Assembly (NCBI GenBank): GCA_030407085.1
Contig: CM059582.1
Coordinates: forward strand, 141,067,501-141,131,500
Source of the DNA: Trichopria drosophilae
Lineage: Eukaryota; Arthropoda; Insecta; Hymenoptera; Diapriidae
Reading direction: 5' to 3'
Length of the DNA stretch: 64,000 bases
The translations under genes were made by a program, and so were the position numbers. Shown one piece after another: positions 1-9,349 of the stretch. Each line of letters starts with the position of its first letter. Position 1 is the stretch's first letter. Below the pieces are notes generated by a model. It ran no database searches and was not told the origin of the DNA. It saw only the letters and a list, made by a program, of their open reading frames with translations.

Positions 1-1010
1 CTTTTCGTTCCATTCGAACCTTTGCAAAGGTTTATTTTCAGATGATTGTTTGGTCATACTCGTTAAGGGTACAGACATTTTTCCATACCCAGGAACCAAG
101 TGCCTAAAAAATCCACTCATTCCGAGAAAACGGCGTACTTCATGTGATTTTGTTGGACGAGGAAACTCCTTTATCGACTTTGCCTTCTGATCGTTGAATC
201 GCTTTGACACTGATTATGTAACCTGAATTAATTTAAATTTAACGATAAATTAGCTTCTCTCAATAGATCAAGCACCTTACTTAATTATTTGTTCCAAAAA
301 AATTAAAGGCTATATCGGCACCCGAATGTCCCAAAACACAGTTTATCAAAGTGGAATTTGCAAAAATCCGCTAGCTAAGTCTAATGTAATAAACATTTGC
401 GCACCGCTCATTTGCGAAAAGGCTTCGTCAGCATTTGACGTGAGAAAATGTATTCCAAATCGTGTTCCAGTTTAATGCTCTATAGTCTACCACCATTCGC
501 CCGCTTCCATCCTTTTTAATAACAAAAAATGCGGGGCTGGCTTACGGAGACTGGGTTTCAGTGACAATCTCGGCTTGTTTATATTCGTTAATGATTTTAT
601 TTAACTCGTCGCGATTACTTATGTCCATTGTGATTTTGTTTGTGCAACCTAACACATAGACGCTCTTTGCTATGAAGTCTCGATAACTGTTAAAGATTTG
701 CATCGATTGTGTCTTTTTACCATCGCTAAGTGTTGGATCTGTAACATCATCTACGTTCAACGGTTCTATACGAGGCAGAACTGATACACATCGCGGATTT
801 CTACTAATAGTTTCCCAGTATTATCGCCTGCTTTCAAAATTGTTTCCCCTCGATCGAACCGGTGGTGTCGCAATTTTATTTTCTATTGCAACCTCTATAA
901 GATTGACAGACTTGGAACGATTGACAGAATTTTGAACGATTGAACGAATCAAATTTCTTTCCGGTCCGAACCCTTTTCATTCAATTGCGCATGGCTTGAT
1001 CACAAACCCA
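1..1010 (-). pseudogene. Ty3/Gypsy pol relic (RT region)
   Basis: Decayed reverse transcriptase of a Ty3/Gypsy LTR retrotransposon, which would copy element RNA into DNA. Read on the minus strand, three typical blocks appear in order. The RT entry block SPAFFVIKKDGSGRMVV lies near 487-541. The block around FITLDLASGFLQIP, with the first catalytic Asp, lies near 350-400. The RT-RNase H connection block FLGMSGFFRHLVPGYGKM lies near 90-150. An open stretch (542-760) holds the upstream part and ends in a TAG just before the SPAFF block. Further stops and frameshifts break the rest, and the element runs off the left edge. 760-1010 may be protease-region remnant but is too decayed to call. No LTR is visible. 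Confidence 0.8.
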
Positions 1011-1487
1011 AATTTTAACGAAGACGATAATTTCATTGTCGACCCTCAACTCCCGATATCGATAAAAGCATTGACGGCTTTATTGTCACTACGAACAGTT
1101 TTGATTAATTGTTCATTAGATGAGACGTCACGGGAACCTTGTCGGAAATTCCTTTCAACGGGATTACTAAACACGTAGGATTGCATCCTTTGCATTCCTC
1201 GCCGCCTTATCCCGTCCGTTTTGTTGCTCTATCTCCTGGTAGATGAACATTCTCTCCTGCACTTATAATTCAATGCGGATCGATATTTTCGAGCAATTTC
1301 GGTGAATAATGTATTAAAAATTGTGGAATTAAGTTTTCATTCACAACACCGCATCATTCGATCAAACTCCAACGTTGCAGTTAATTCACTTCACCATGCC
1401 AATGACGATTTACTATAGACGAATAACGGCATGTGATAGATGACAGGGTGTGCGCCATACGCAGCAAGGCGCGAGATTTAAATCTAC

Positions 1488-1680
1488 AAATGGGGGGGGG
1501 GGGGGGTTATTTTCACTTTTTTTTTACTATTAAGTATAATCAAGTTTCTGACTTCAGGGGGCAAAAGAACCGAACGATTTAAAAAATAAGTTGCAAAAAA
1601 TTCCATCATTTGTTCACTATAGGCCTTGAATTATCTGATTATACTTTATAGTAAAAAAAAGTGAACATAACCCCCCATTT
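1488..1680. mobile_element. MITE with about 45-bp terminal inverted repeats
   Basis: The left end (AAAT, a run of 15 G, TTATTTTCACTTTT, ACTATTAAGTATAATCA) is mirrored by the right end at about 1634-1680 (TGATTATACTTTATAGT, AAAAGTGAACATAA, CCCCCC, ATTT). The interior is about 100 bp and has no coding capacity. Long near-perfect terminal inverted repeats on a 193-bp unit are typical of a non-autonomous DNA transposon. The superfamily is not identifiable because no clear target duplication is visible. The long G run in the left arm against six C in the right arm looks like slippage. Confidence 0.7.
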
Positions 1681-1963
1681 ATTTGATCAAGAATTTTGCA
1701 TTCCTTACAATGCAGGGGCCTCTAGATAGACATTGTTTTGATTTAATGCTCCAGAATCGAAATGCCGTTCAAAACTATGCTTTCTCGTATCTCTCCGCCA
1801 TGTCTCGTCTCAGGCAACTCGAGACGAGAATTGCAATCTCGCCTTTCAAAGCACGGTGCACCATTTCGTCTCATATCGAAAGTCTCGACTACCCATTTTC
1901 GATCTTTTTGCGTTTTTATAAAACAACATTTTTCTCTTCATCTGAATGCGTTATTTTTATATG

Positions 1964-2425
1964 GCGAGATGGTCGAGCGGGCTAAGAGGTCAGTCTTGGT
2001 CCGTCCGAACTGAACGTCACGAATGTACCGAGTTCGGATCCCCGTCCTTGCAATTTTCTCTGCTTACATACAGTGTTGGAATAACCAGGGAACTTGCTGG
2101 GCGAAGGTACGAATTTGGGACCGTTGCCGACCCCCGCCGGAGGTTATCGGTACCGTCAGCGTCTTATCCGCGGTCGGTACATCGTGGGTCTTATATCAGA
2201 TAAAGATGGGATAATCCCGGCGACATGCTCGCTACGGCACAGACCGCCGAATTTGCTGGTGGTACCAGTATTGGGGTAGGGGGGGGGCAGGCTCTGGGTG
2301 GGTGTTGTGTTGTATGTCTGCCTAGTTCTGTCTTGTACCGTCCTGTCTATGTCCTGTACCTCTCCACCCGAGAGCCAACCCTCAAATAGACAAATTGTCA
2401 TTAACGCGGGGGAAAATTACCTGTC
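1964..2425 (+). mobile_element. tRNA-derived SINE, full-length copy
   Basis: The first about 85 bases look like a tRNA gene: an A-box-like TGGTCGAGCGGG at 1971-1982 and a B-box-like GAGTTCGGATCCCC at about 2030-2043. These are the internal promoter elements used by RNA polymerase III. A GC-richer unrelated body follows, to about 2425. The body (2094-2425) recurs in reverse orientation at 36488-36826, which shows it is a dispersed repeat and not a tRNA gene. The 3' end of both copies has GCGGGGGAAAATT. There is no coding capacity; movement would rely on a partner LINE. The 5' extent is set by the start of the tRNA-like head. Confidence 0.7.
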
Positions 2426-4160
2426 CTTTGTCCGTTTTTGATGGTTTTGCTTTTTGTTGTTATTCTATACAACTGCTCTGGTCCATAATGGAGTTATTAT
2501 ATTTTAATAATAGCTAATAAATAATAAAGTGAACATCAAATACCTATGGTATGTATTAGATGGAAATGTTATCAAGTTTGAAACTTTTTAAATTTTGAAT
2601 CGTTTCAATCACCCTGCATCGTAATCAGTCGGATTCCCAAAACATTAGGCTTTGTCGAAACAATTATCTCGAAATCGGAAAAATATTAATAATATTGATA
2701 ATATAAAAAAGTTAATAATGAAATCACGACCCGGGAGCACCCCACACGTAACCAGTCTGATACCCGACTAGGACATCAGCGGGGCAGCCTCCAAGGCCGG
2801 ACATTATTTTGAAAAGACAAGTTTCTACAAATTTTTATGTTTAATAAATTTCGATTTGTCAGCTCCTGGATAGGAATGATAAATTGAAAATGAATCGCAT
2901 TTGGAAGCAAGTTTTTAATCTAAGTGAAAATAAATATTCAAATTGTTCAGCAAAACAGATATAGAGATTAGGCATATTACCATGCAAGACTAGTGTAGAT
3001 GTAAATACAGTTGCAAAGATGGACATAATGTTTGCGAATCAGAAGTCCAAAATAAAAAATTAAAAATGGGTGCTTCAATGTGGTGGCCTTCATGACTTAT
3101 TGAAAACAGTGCAAAATACACCAAATAGGCACTAAACCTTTTTTGTAGAACACAAATTTTCCACAAAAAAAGTCAGTGAGGTCTAGTATTAATAATTTAG
3201 CCGTGAATAACGCTGGAATTGTATGTTATAAGTTAAAGATGAACTTTCCAGCACCTCTATTAAGTAATTATATATTCCATCCTTGCTAGAGGCTATCCTC
3301 AATATTAACATTAGACTGTAGCCCTCACTATCCTTTTTCCAGAAAATTTGGTGCACTACAAAAAATGTTATGTTTTAAATTACATTTTCGGTGTATTTGC
3401 ACTGATTTCTAACCGTAGGCATTAAACTGAAATAGTACTGGTCAACGTTTACAGATCATTATATATTCAATTAATAATACCTAAACGTTCAAAAATTATG
3501 AAAAAGTATTATCAAAGGTGTAATAAAATTGTCACTGTTATACAAATTTTCTTTCCTTATGAGTTTGAATTTTAATTGCCAACTTTAGGTTTGTAAGAAT
3601 CCGCTTAGTAAATACTACTGCCTGGGATTCGTAGAGGCTGCTTACAATTTCTTTCCATGCATACCGTCGATAGGGAGTGCGTGACACTCGTAGCTCGAAA
3701 TTTCGTTCTCTTTTAAAAATGGTTTTCTCTATTCTACATATGAAATGTTCACCTCATCATCACGTATCTGCATTTCATACAATTCACGTTATTTGGGAAA
3801 GTGCAACTGTACGGTGTTCGTTTTCCATTTATTACTCCGGATTATATTTCTTTTATGCAAAACTTGTTTGTTATTTGAAGGTACAAATATCCGCTACATT
3901 ATGAATAGATAGATGCATCTTGATAGGTTATCCGTTCGGATAACCTGGAGAGAAAGGATATGACGGTAAAGATTTAAAAGTGATGTCAAATACCGATTTA
4001 CAAAAATTTGCTGGACTACCAGGTACTTCCAGAGTATGTTATCAATGTAGAAACTACGAATAAACCTGAGAAATGCGGATGTATCAGTAAATGATTATCA
4101 CGAATTGTATGGACATGCATACTGATTAAAGTTCATTTTAATCGGTATAGATAATTCAAC
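2426..4160. other. AT-rich stretch, nothing recognised
   Basis: I see no coding region, inverted repeat or tandem array that can be supported here. Small open frames are short and unlike any protein family I know. The right part (about 3900-4160) may be decayed upstream sequence of the relic that follows. Confidence 0.4.
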
Positions 4161-4785
4161 GTTTTGTGACAAAGATAAAAATGACATTCGTTCACTTAGA
4201 GAAATTTTACTCGAAGAAATATATGATGGTCTTGAAACCCATAAACCCTTTAAGAGTACGCATTCTCACTATAATTCATTCGTCTGAAAAGAACCTGACT
4301 TCGAACAACGGCGTATATTCTTAGCAACTGCTAAGAAAGCTGGAAAAATATTACCGCAAAATACAATTGACAAAATTATTGAATTTTACAATAGTGATAC
4401 AAACAGTCGAAGGAGGTCTGGAAAAAAGGATTGCATATCTATGAAAGTCAATGATGTATTGAGAAAGGAACCAAAACGTTTAATACTTTTTGATTCACAG
4501 GAACTGTACGACGCATTTACAAGTTCCAACTGAAACTGTAAAGTGGGCTTTACCATTTTGCTAAACTTAGACGTACATATTGTATTCGTGCTGGGGCATC
4601 AGGAACACACGACGTTTGTGTTTATACAATTCATGAAAACATCAACTTACTGATCGGTACAGTTGACCTGCAGAAATTAACTGATAGTTCCGATAAGCCA
4701 CTTACCAATTATACAGTCTATATTAATGAAATTGTGTTTAAGGAATCAAATTCCGATAGCTATATAGATCTAAGCATTTCTGACG
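4160..4785 (+). pseudogene. Decayed ORF of an unidentified repeat-like gene
   Basis: Two open segments read on the plus strand. The first (4291-4533, about 80 codons) includes KKDCISMKVNDVLRKEPKR and ends in TGA. The second, in another frame from about 4560 to 4785, contains IRAGASGTHDVCVYTIHENI followed by an acidic stretch. The phrase GTH-VCV-TIH-N is one I associate with uncharacterised repetitive arthropod ORFs, but I cannot name the family, so no function is given. At least one stop and one frameshift separate the pieces, and the upstream part (4160-4290) is also broken. It is more likely a transposon-borne ORF than a host gene, given the surroundings. Confidence 0.45.
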
Positions 4786-5399
4786 TACAAATTTGGTCAT
4801 TTTGAGTTTTTGAATTTCCGCTTCAGATTATCAATCGCCAATCTCGAAAATTCTCTTATACCGAATCTCATCGAAGTCATCTAAATGATTTAATTTAAGT
4901 CGGCCATATTAGCTCTGTCATTTTGAATTTTCTAAATTACGGTATAGCTAACAATAATAAACGTATAATTCAACAATTTAGTCATAATAGCAGAATTTTT
5001 ATATGTGTGTTTATATATATTTTTTTAAAGATAAGAAATGTAACTCATTACTTTCTACTCTTTCTTTTTTGGTTGTTAATGGCTCCGCCATTTTGGTTGT
5101 TAGAAAAACACAATATTGCTTTAAAAAATTCATGACTTAACGAAAGTGGTAAGATCTTATGAAGTATTTTATGTATCAAATATTGAAACAGGGAGGGCGG
5201 GTCGTACGCACGCGTGCTCGTGAGTGAATGTGTGCGGTTTCTTTTCCGAAGCGAGGATGGAAAGCTCTACCAGCCGACCCTGCCAGCCGGTGCCAGCAGA
5301 AGTGCGGGGCTTGCACCCGCTAAAACCACTGCCGCTTTGACTGAGTTTTTCCCTTCGATACCTGCCGTAACGCATTACTTCGAAGGTGGCAGTCTGTGC

Positions 5400-5790
5400 C
5401 TCATAAGGCCCTCCGCCAATGTCCTGTATCCTTAAGTACGGCCGATGTTGTTGCCTCTTCCTTCTCCTTCTATTCTGATGGAATTTAGCCTGTCGATGAT
5501 GGACGTGGCGACGGTAACCACCGCATCCCACCTCTCCTGTGAGGCGAGCAGACACTCCCCAATGCCCTCAGGTGTTAACGGTCCTTCCCCGCAGCTCGGA
5601 ACTGGCCACGTTCCGCTGCGAATCTCGGTCAGTGGAAGAGGACACAGGCCACGACTTCTTCGACGTCAGGGCATGCCAGGCACACCGCGCTTTGATAAAT
5701 GCAGAAGCGATGTAAGTAACTGTGGAAGCAGCCGTGCCCGGTGAGTACCTGGGTCAGATGGAAGGTAACCTGTTCGTGTCTTCGCTATAT
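5400..5790 (-). pseudogene. R1-clade LINE ORF2, C-terminal end
   Basis: The minus strand at about 5640-5770 reads LTQVLTGHGCFHSYLHRF, then CLACPDVEEVVACVLFH, a stop, then PRFAAERGQF. This is the conserved Cys/His region at the end of R1-clade ORF2 (LTQ-LTGHG-F--YL, CP-C, H--F-CPRF---R). The His that should follow VEEVVAC is not clear, and a stop codon sits inside the motif. The sequence then decays to the 3' end near 5190. It is fused by deletion to the endonuclease start. Confidence 0.7.
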
Positions 5791-5794
5791 CTGG

Positions 5795-6120
5795 GATGAC
5801 GCCTCCAGGGATCCATGAAACACATCGATAGTAAGGCTGTGAGGGAGGTAGCAACTGTATAGTCTTATACCAACCACCTCCACGCACGTGAAGCTGGGCA
5901 GGGGGTCGGCAATCTTACTCGATATGTGAAGATTCCCACACATCCAGATGGCCGCCTTGCTGGTGGAATTCTTCATCCAGCTCGGTTCACTAAGGTCCCG
6001 GTAAGCTTCTCTGATGATTGCTATATCGGCCTTCTCCTCGCTGACCAGCAACTGGAACAGCAAGTCATGTGCCACAACACAATGGCTCCTTCGTTGCCTG
6101 ATGTTTGGTGACGCAGTCCA
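5795..6120 (-). pseudogene. R1-clade LINE ORF2, endonuclease N-terminus
   Basis: Directly downstream of ORF1, a minus-strand frame reads AHDLLFQLLVSEEKADIAII followed by a short gap and SEPSWMKNSTSKAAIWMCG. This is the pattern at the start of the APE-type endonuclease of R1-clade ORF2 (AAHDLL, then DIAIISEPYR, then KAAIW-CG). The enzyme nicks target DNA to prime reverse transcription. Only about the first 100 residues are present. The catalytic Asp/His motifs further on and the whole RT are deleted, and the sequence passes directly to the extreme C-terminus of ORF2 at about 5790. Confidence 0.7.
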
Positions 6121-7273
6121 CGATCTTGTGGCCCTCTTTACAACACCGGAAGCACTGCGTCGAGCGATCGACCGCATTCTTACAATCCCTTGCCAGGTGT
6201 CCACTTACGTGGCACCTGAGGCAGCGCGGGGATCCTCCGCGTAGTGGGACCCGATAGTTAACCCAGCCAATTTTCAGCTTACCCTTTTGCAACAGCATGT
6301 TCGCCACTGCGACGGGAAACAACACATTGGCGGCTTGGGTTCTGCTATATGATCCACTAAGCTTGATGTTCTCAGGGGTCACTGCTCCCGGTGCGGCCAC
6401 CTCATTGATGGCTTCCACCATATCCTCCCTGGTTGTGACCTCATCCATGTCTTTGATGGAGATGGCTGCCTTATGGGACAGTGTCTGTATGACAGCTGTC
6501 CCTTGGAGGATTGACGTAGCCGCTGTTTGGAGGTCTTTGGTGCACACACAAGGCTTCGCGAGCTCTAGGAGAAATTTGCCTTTTTTTTGTCCGCCTGATG
6601 GCGTTCACTCTATCTCCTAGGGTTCGTAGTTCTGGTGCCGCTCTAATCTTTTTGCGTATGTCGATATACGGCATTTCTTCTGATGACTGGATCTTAATGG
6701 CATCAGAGCAAGGGGGTCGAAGGCCGGCTTTAGGTTCCGGCTTCCCCGCTGTGTCGCATACCGACATTCTCCACTTCCTGCGGTTGTTTTCGCTGCTGAC
6801 GCTGTTGTTGCTATTGATGTTGTTGCTGCTGTTGCTGCTGCTACTGTTGATGCTGCTACTCTTGCTGCTGCTGCTGCCACAGCTTTTCCTTAACGCCCTT
6901 CCTCACTACTGTAGCCCAGTCAAGATGTTCTGACAGGTGGTACTGTCCTGAGAGGATCGGCCGCTGCCCTTCTAGTCTCCTCTTCGCCTTCTTAGTCATG
7001 GCATTTTCTGCGGCGACGGCTCGTGACGCTTGGAAAAATTTGGGGCCTGAAGGAACAGGATTGACACGACCCATCCTTGCAGATGGTCAACGCATACAAG
7101 ACCCCAGAGCTTTGCCGAGCATTGGCATACTGGCTAAAGGCACTCTTCGGGCCTTTACCCACACTTTTGAGCTCCCTGTGGAGGTTCTTCTTCTCCATGA
7201 TGAAGTCCAGCTGTAATTTCGCCTGTAGGCGCTGGAAGCATGCCGCTTTGTCCGTCTTCTGGTAAGATGTCAC
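6065..7273 (-). pseudogene. R1-clade LINE ORF1 (gag-like, CCHC)
   Basis: ORF1 of R1-type LINEs encodes an RNA-binding nucleocapsid-like protein. Three minus-strand open segments in different frames carry it. The N-terminal part is at 6992-7273. A Gln-rich run and a central part with IDIRKKIRAAPELRTLG lie within about 6471-6900. The C-terminal part (6065-6547) contains LSHKAAISIKDMDEVTTRED and two zinc knuckles, CLRCHVSGHLARDC and CFRCCKEGHKIVDC, both matching C-x2-C-x4-H-x4-C. Order and spacing fit R1-clade gag. At least two frameshifts interrupt it. The plus-strand open frames over this region are shadows. Confidence 0.75.
6782..6880 (-). repeat. CAG/CAA-rich low-complexity run in ORF1
   Basis: An imperfect run of CTG and TTG triplets on the plus strand (CAG/CAA on the minus) lies within the LINE ORF1 and would encode a Gln-rich segment. 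It also gives long open frames in other phases (Leu-rich, Ala-rich), which are artefacts of the triplet repeat. Confidence 0.8.
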
Positions 7274-7575
7274 TTGTAGTCTTTAATGCTGTAGAGGCCA
7301 AGTGACCATCCTCTACATCACTGCGGTTGCCGGATAACGACGCCGCAGAGCCCGCTTGCGCACTCGTACCCGACGCCGGTACTAGGGATCTGACCCCTGC
7401 ATCGTAAGCTTCATCCTGCCGCCCTTCTGCCGTCTTTGGTTTATTATTCAGGTTTTCGTCCCCTAGCTAATTCTTTGGTCCGCGTCGGATATTTTATTTC
7501 TCCGATACCTTTTACCAGCATTCCCCGAACCGCCACCTGGGGACGGGCCCGTTAGAAGGAACCAGCAAAACTCTG

Positions 7576-7603
7576 GTGGGTGTGCGTGCGTGCGTGCGTG
7601 CGT
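7576..7603. repeat. GTGC microsatellite at the LINE 5' end
   Basis: About five tandem copies of GTGC lie immediately next to the 5' end of the R1-clade LINE. This may be the insertion target or slippage at the junction. Confidence 0.8.
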
Positions 7604-7619
7604 AATTTCGTCTCTGTCT

Positions 7620-8300
7620 TTCATTTTAGTGAAATTTGAGGAAAGGTTTTTTAAATAAATTCGACATTGAGGAGTGTTTCACATTGGCGTCAAATTTCTT
7701 CGGACAAACCTTGCAGATGTGGTAGTCACCAATTTTATTAGTTGATCCCTTTAAAGATTTACCAGTGATAGTATTATTTATTGTTAATAGTCATTTTGCT
7801 ATTGTTTGGTCAATTATTGTAGTCCCGTAGTCGTTATCTTTTAAAATCTGTTTAATTAACTGTCTATTTTTGTTTCTAAACTTCGGAAGGGAAAACTTAA
7901 CCGCTCCGTCAACTAGACCTTTGATTAAACTAATTTTCCGTGAAATTTCATGATGTGAGTAGTAAGTTGGATTTCTCTCGGACCAGGTTTTTTATGCTAC
8001 CATTTGGTTATTTCTCTCACAATTTGTGAACTATTACGTCAAAAAATGCGATTTTGTAGCATCTTTCTATTTCATTTGTGAATTGAATTCTTGGGTGGCT
8101 TTTGTTGAATACCTCAGGTGTTGACTCTAGTTTATCCTTTGGGATGTAGGTTATAATATCATGACATATCTTTTAAAAAATCGAAGTGTGAAATTTTAAT
8201 TACTGAATGCTATTCGTTCTATTGTTTCTAAAATTAGATTCGCAATAATAGAAGATAACATTTTTTCGAAGATGTAAATGACACTGCAGAATCTTGATAA
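7620..8300 (-). pseudogene. Penelope-like element reverse transcriptase relic
   Basis: Read on the minus strand, the sequence near 8200-8290 gives SSIIANLILETIERIAF, like the Penelope RT block (SPI-A-LVME-LE). The palm motif follows within about 15 codons as FFKRYVMIL, where the family has RYVDD; one base seems to be missing there. Next come YIPKDKLESTPEVFN, HPRIQFTNEIE and IAFFDVIVHKL, matching the Penelope order (HP-IQFT-E-E, LPFLDV-V). Further down (about 7830-7960) a Lys/Arg-rich stretch resembles the connection to the C-terminal region. No GIY-YIG motif is visible. Several stops are present, so the copy is dead. The LTR-type alternatives do not have this motif order. Confidence 0.65.
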
Positions 8301-9307
8301 AAAATGAACGTTTTTTAATTTGTTTTTACTATTTATTGAAAATACATTCAACTTTCCAGATAGGGGGAAAGTAAACAGAGATTCTGCAGGTTGAGAAAAA
8401 TGTTTTCCTTCTTTATTCTTCTTTTTTTTGGAGGAGGGGGGCATATTTCTTTCAATCGCATAAAAGTCTTTAAAATGACTTACAAGAATTTGAAACGGAG
8501 ACATATAAAAGATATTTACTAAAAATCGGATTTTTATTTCACCATCTCTCACAACACCGAACCTTACGACAATCTTCAGTAAGTTTGTTGCAAGGCTGAC
8601 AATCTTACTTATATTATAAGAGAAATTCATATGTAAAAACAACATTTACATCACAGTTGTGTTATTTATTTAGTCATTATTTCGATAATAATTATCGTTA
8701 TTCGTTAAAAATTACGCGACGATTTGTCTTTATGTCACGTGACTGTAGATGATGTCAAGCCGTCCAGTGTGGGTCTATCTCACGGCATATATAGAACTAA
8801 CTGTACAGCCATGCGAGCGATTGAAATTTGTAAATTAGAATCCACTTAATACTAAATAGATGCCAAGAGATACAGCCACTGCGGACCGCTCCTCACATAT
8901 CAAAGTCACGTAAATTCCAATCAAATTATCATTTCATTCTTATAAAAATGCAGTACTTACTATCTAAATAAATACTATATAATTAATAGAACTATACTGT
9001 AACTGTGGTTTTATGCCGAATTCTACCACATAAAAGAATTAAACATTTAAGTTCTTACATTGCGCCACTTCTCTATCGCGTAATTGTGGATGGCCTCGTA
9101 AGATAAGTACCATCCCAAAACCTGAACAATATACAGCATTATTCAACAATACTCATATTTTATTATGTGGTAATAATTAAGTTACCAATCAAGCGTACTA
9201 GATAGCATATAATATTTAAAAGTTATTTCTTGTCCAATTTTTTCGCAAGTGAAAAATCTCTTTATATGTTTTTTTTTAAATTGCAGAGTGACGAAATGTT
9301 AAAAAAA

Positions 9308-9349
9308 GACGAAGTTGGCGTTTCGGCTATATATTGTAACCGTCTTCAG
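9308..9349 (-). other. Hammerhead-ribozyme-like terminal motif of a Penelope-like element
   Basis: The minus strand reads CTGAAGACGG, a short spacer, AGCCGAAACG, CCAACTT, CGTC. This resembles the hammerhead core CUGAUGA, stem II, GAAA, short stem III (ACG/CGT around a 7-nt loop) and the GUC cleavage triplet. Such ribozymes sit in the terminal repeats of Penelope-like elements. It lies about 1 kb upstream, on the same strand, of the Penelope RT relic. The core U is changed to A (CTGAAGA) and stem II pairs poorly, so activity is unlikely. I read it as the old 5' terminal repeat. Confidence 0.45.

Larger units (their letters stand above)
5190..7575 (-). mobile_element. R1-clade non-LTR retrotransposon, internally deleted
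   Basis: Minus-strand LINE: 5' end near 7575, then ORF1 with CCHC knuckles, then the start of ORF2 (endonuclease), then the very end of ORF2, then a 3' end near 5190. The whole reverse transcriptase is missing, so the copy cannot move on its own. It is markedly GC-richer than its flanks. The 5' end abuts a GTGC-type microsatellite, and the 3' flank (about 5205-5240) is again rich in ACGC/GTG steps. R1-clade families with microsatellite target preference (Waldo type) are known, so the flanks may reflect target choice. The exact ends are inferred. Confidence 0.75.

Noticed and set aside
1964..2045. A tRNA gene
   Set aside because: A- and B-box-like sequences are present, but the acceptor arms do not pair and the sequence continues into a dispersed repeat body, so it is a SINE head.
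6598..6933. Leu-rich membrane-like ORF on the plus strand
   Set aside because: It is the opposite-strand reading of the CAG/CAA run in the LINE ORF1.
8196..8645. 149-codon minus-strand gene
   Set aside because: Only the last about 25 codons show Penelope RT similarity; the upstream part is low-complexity and unsupported, so it was not called as a gene.
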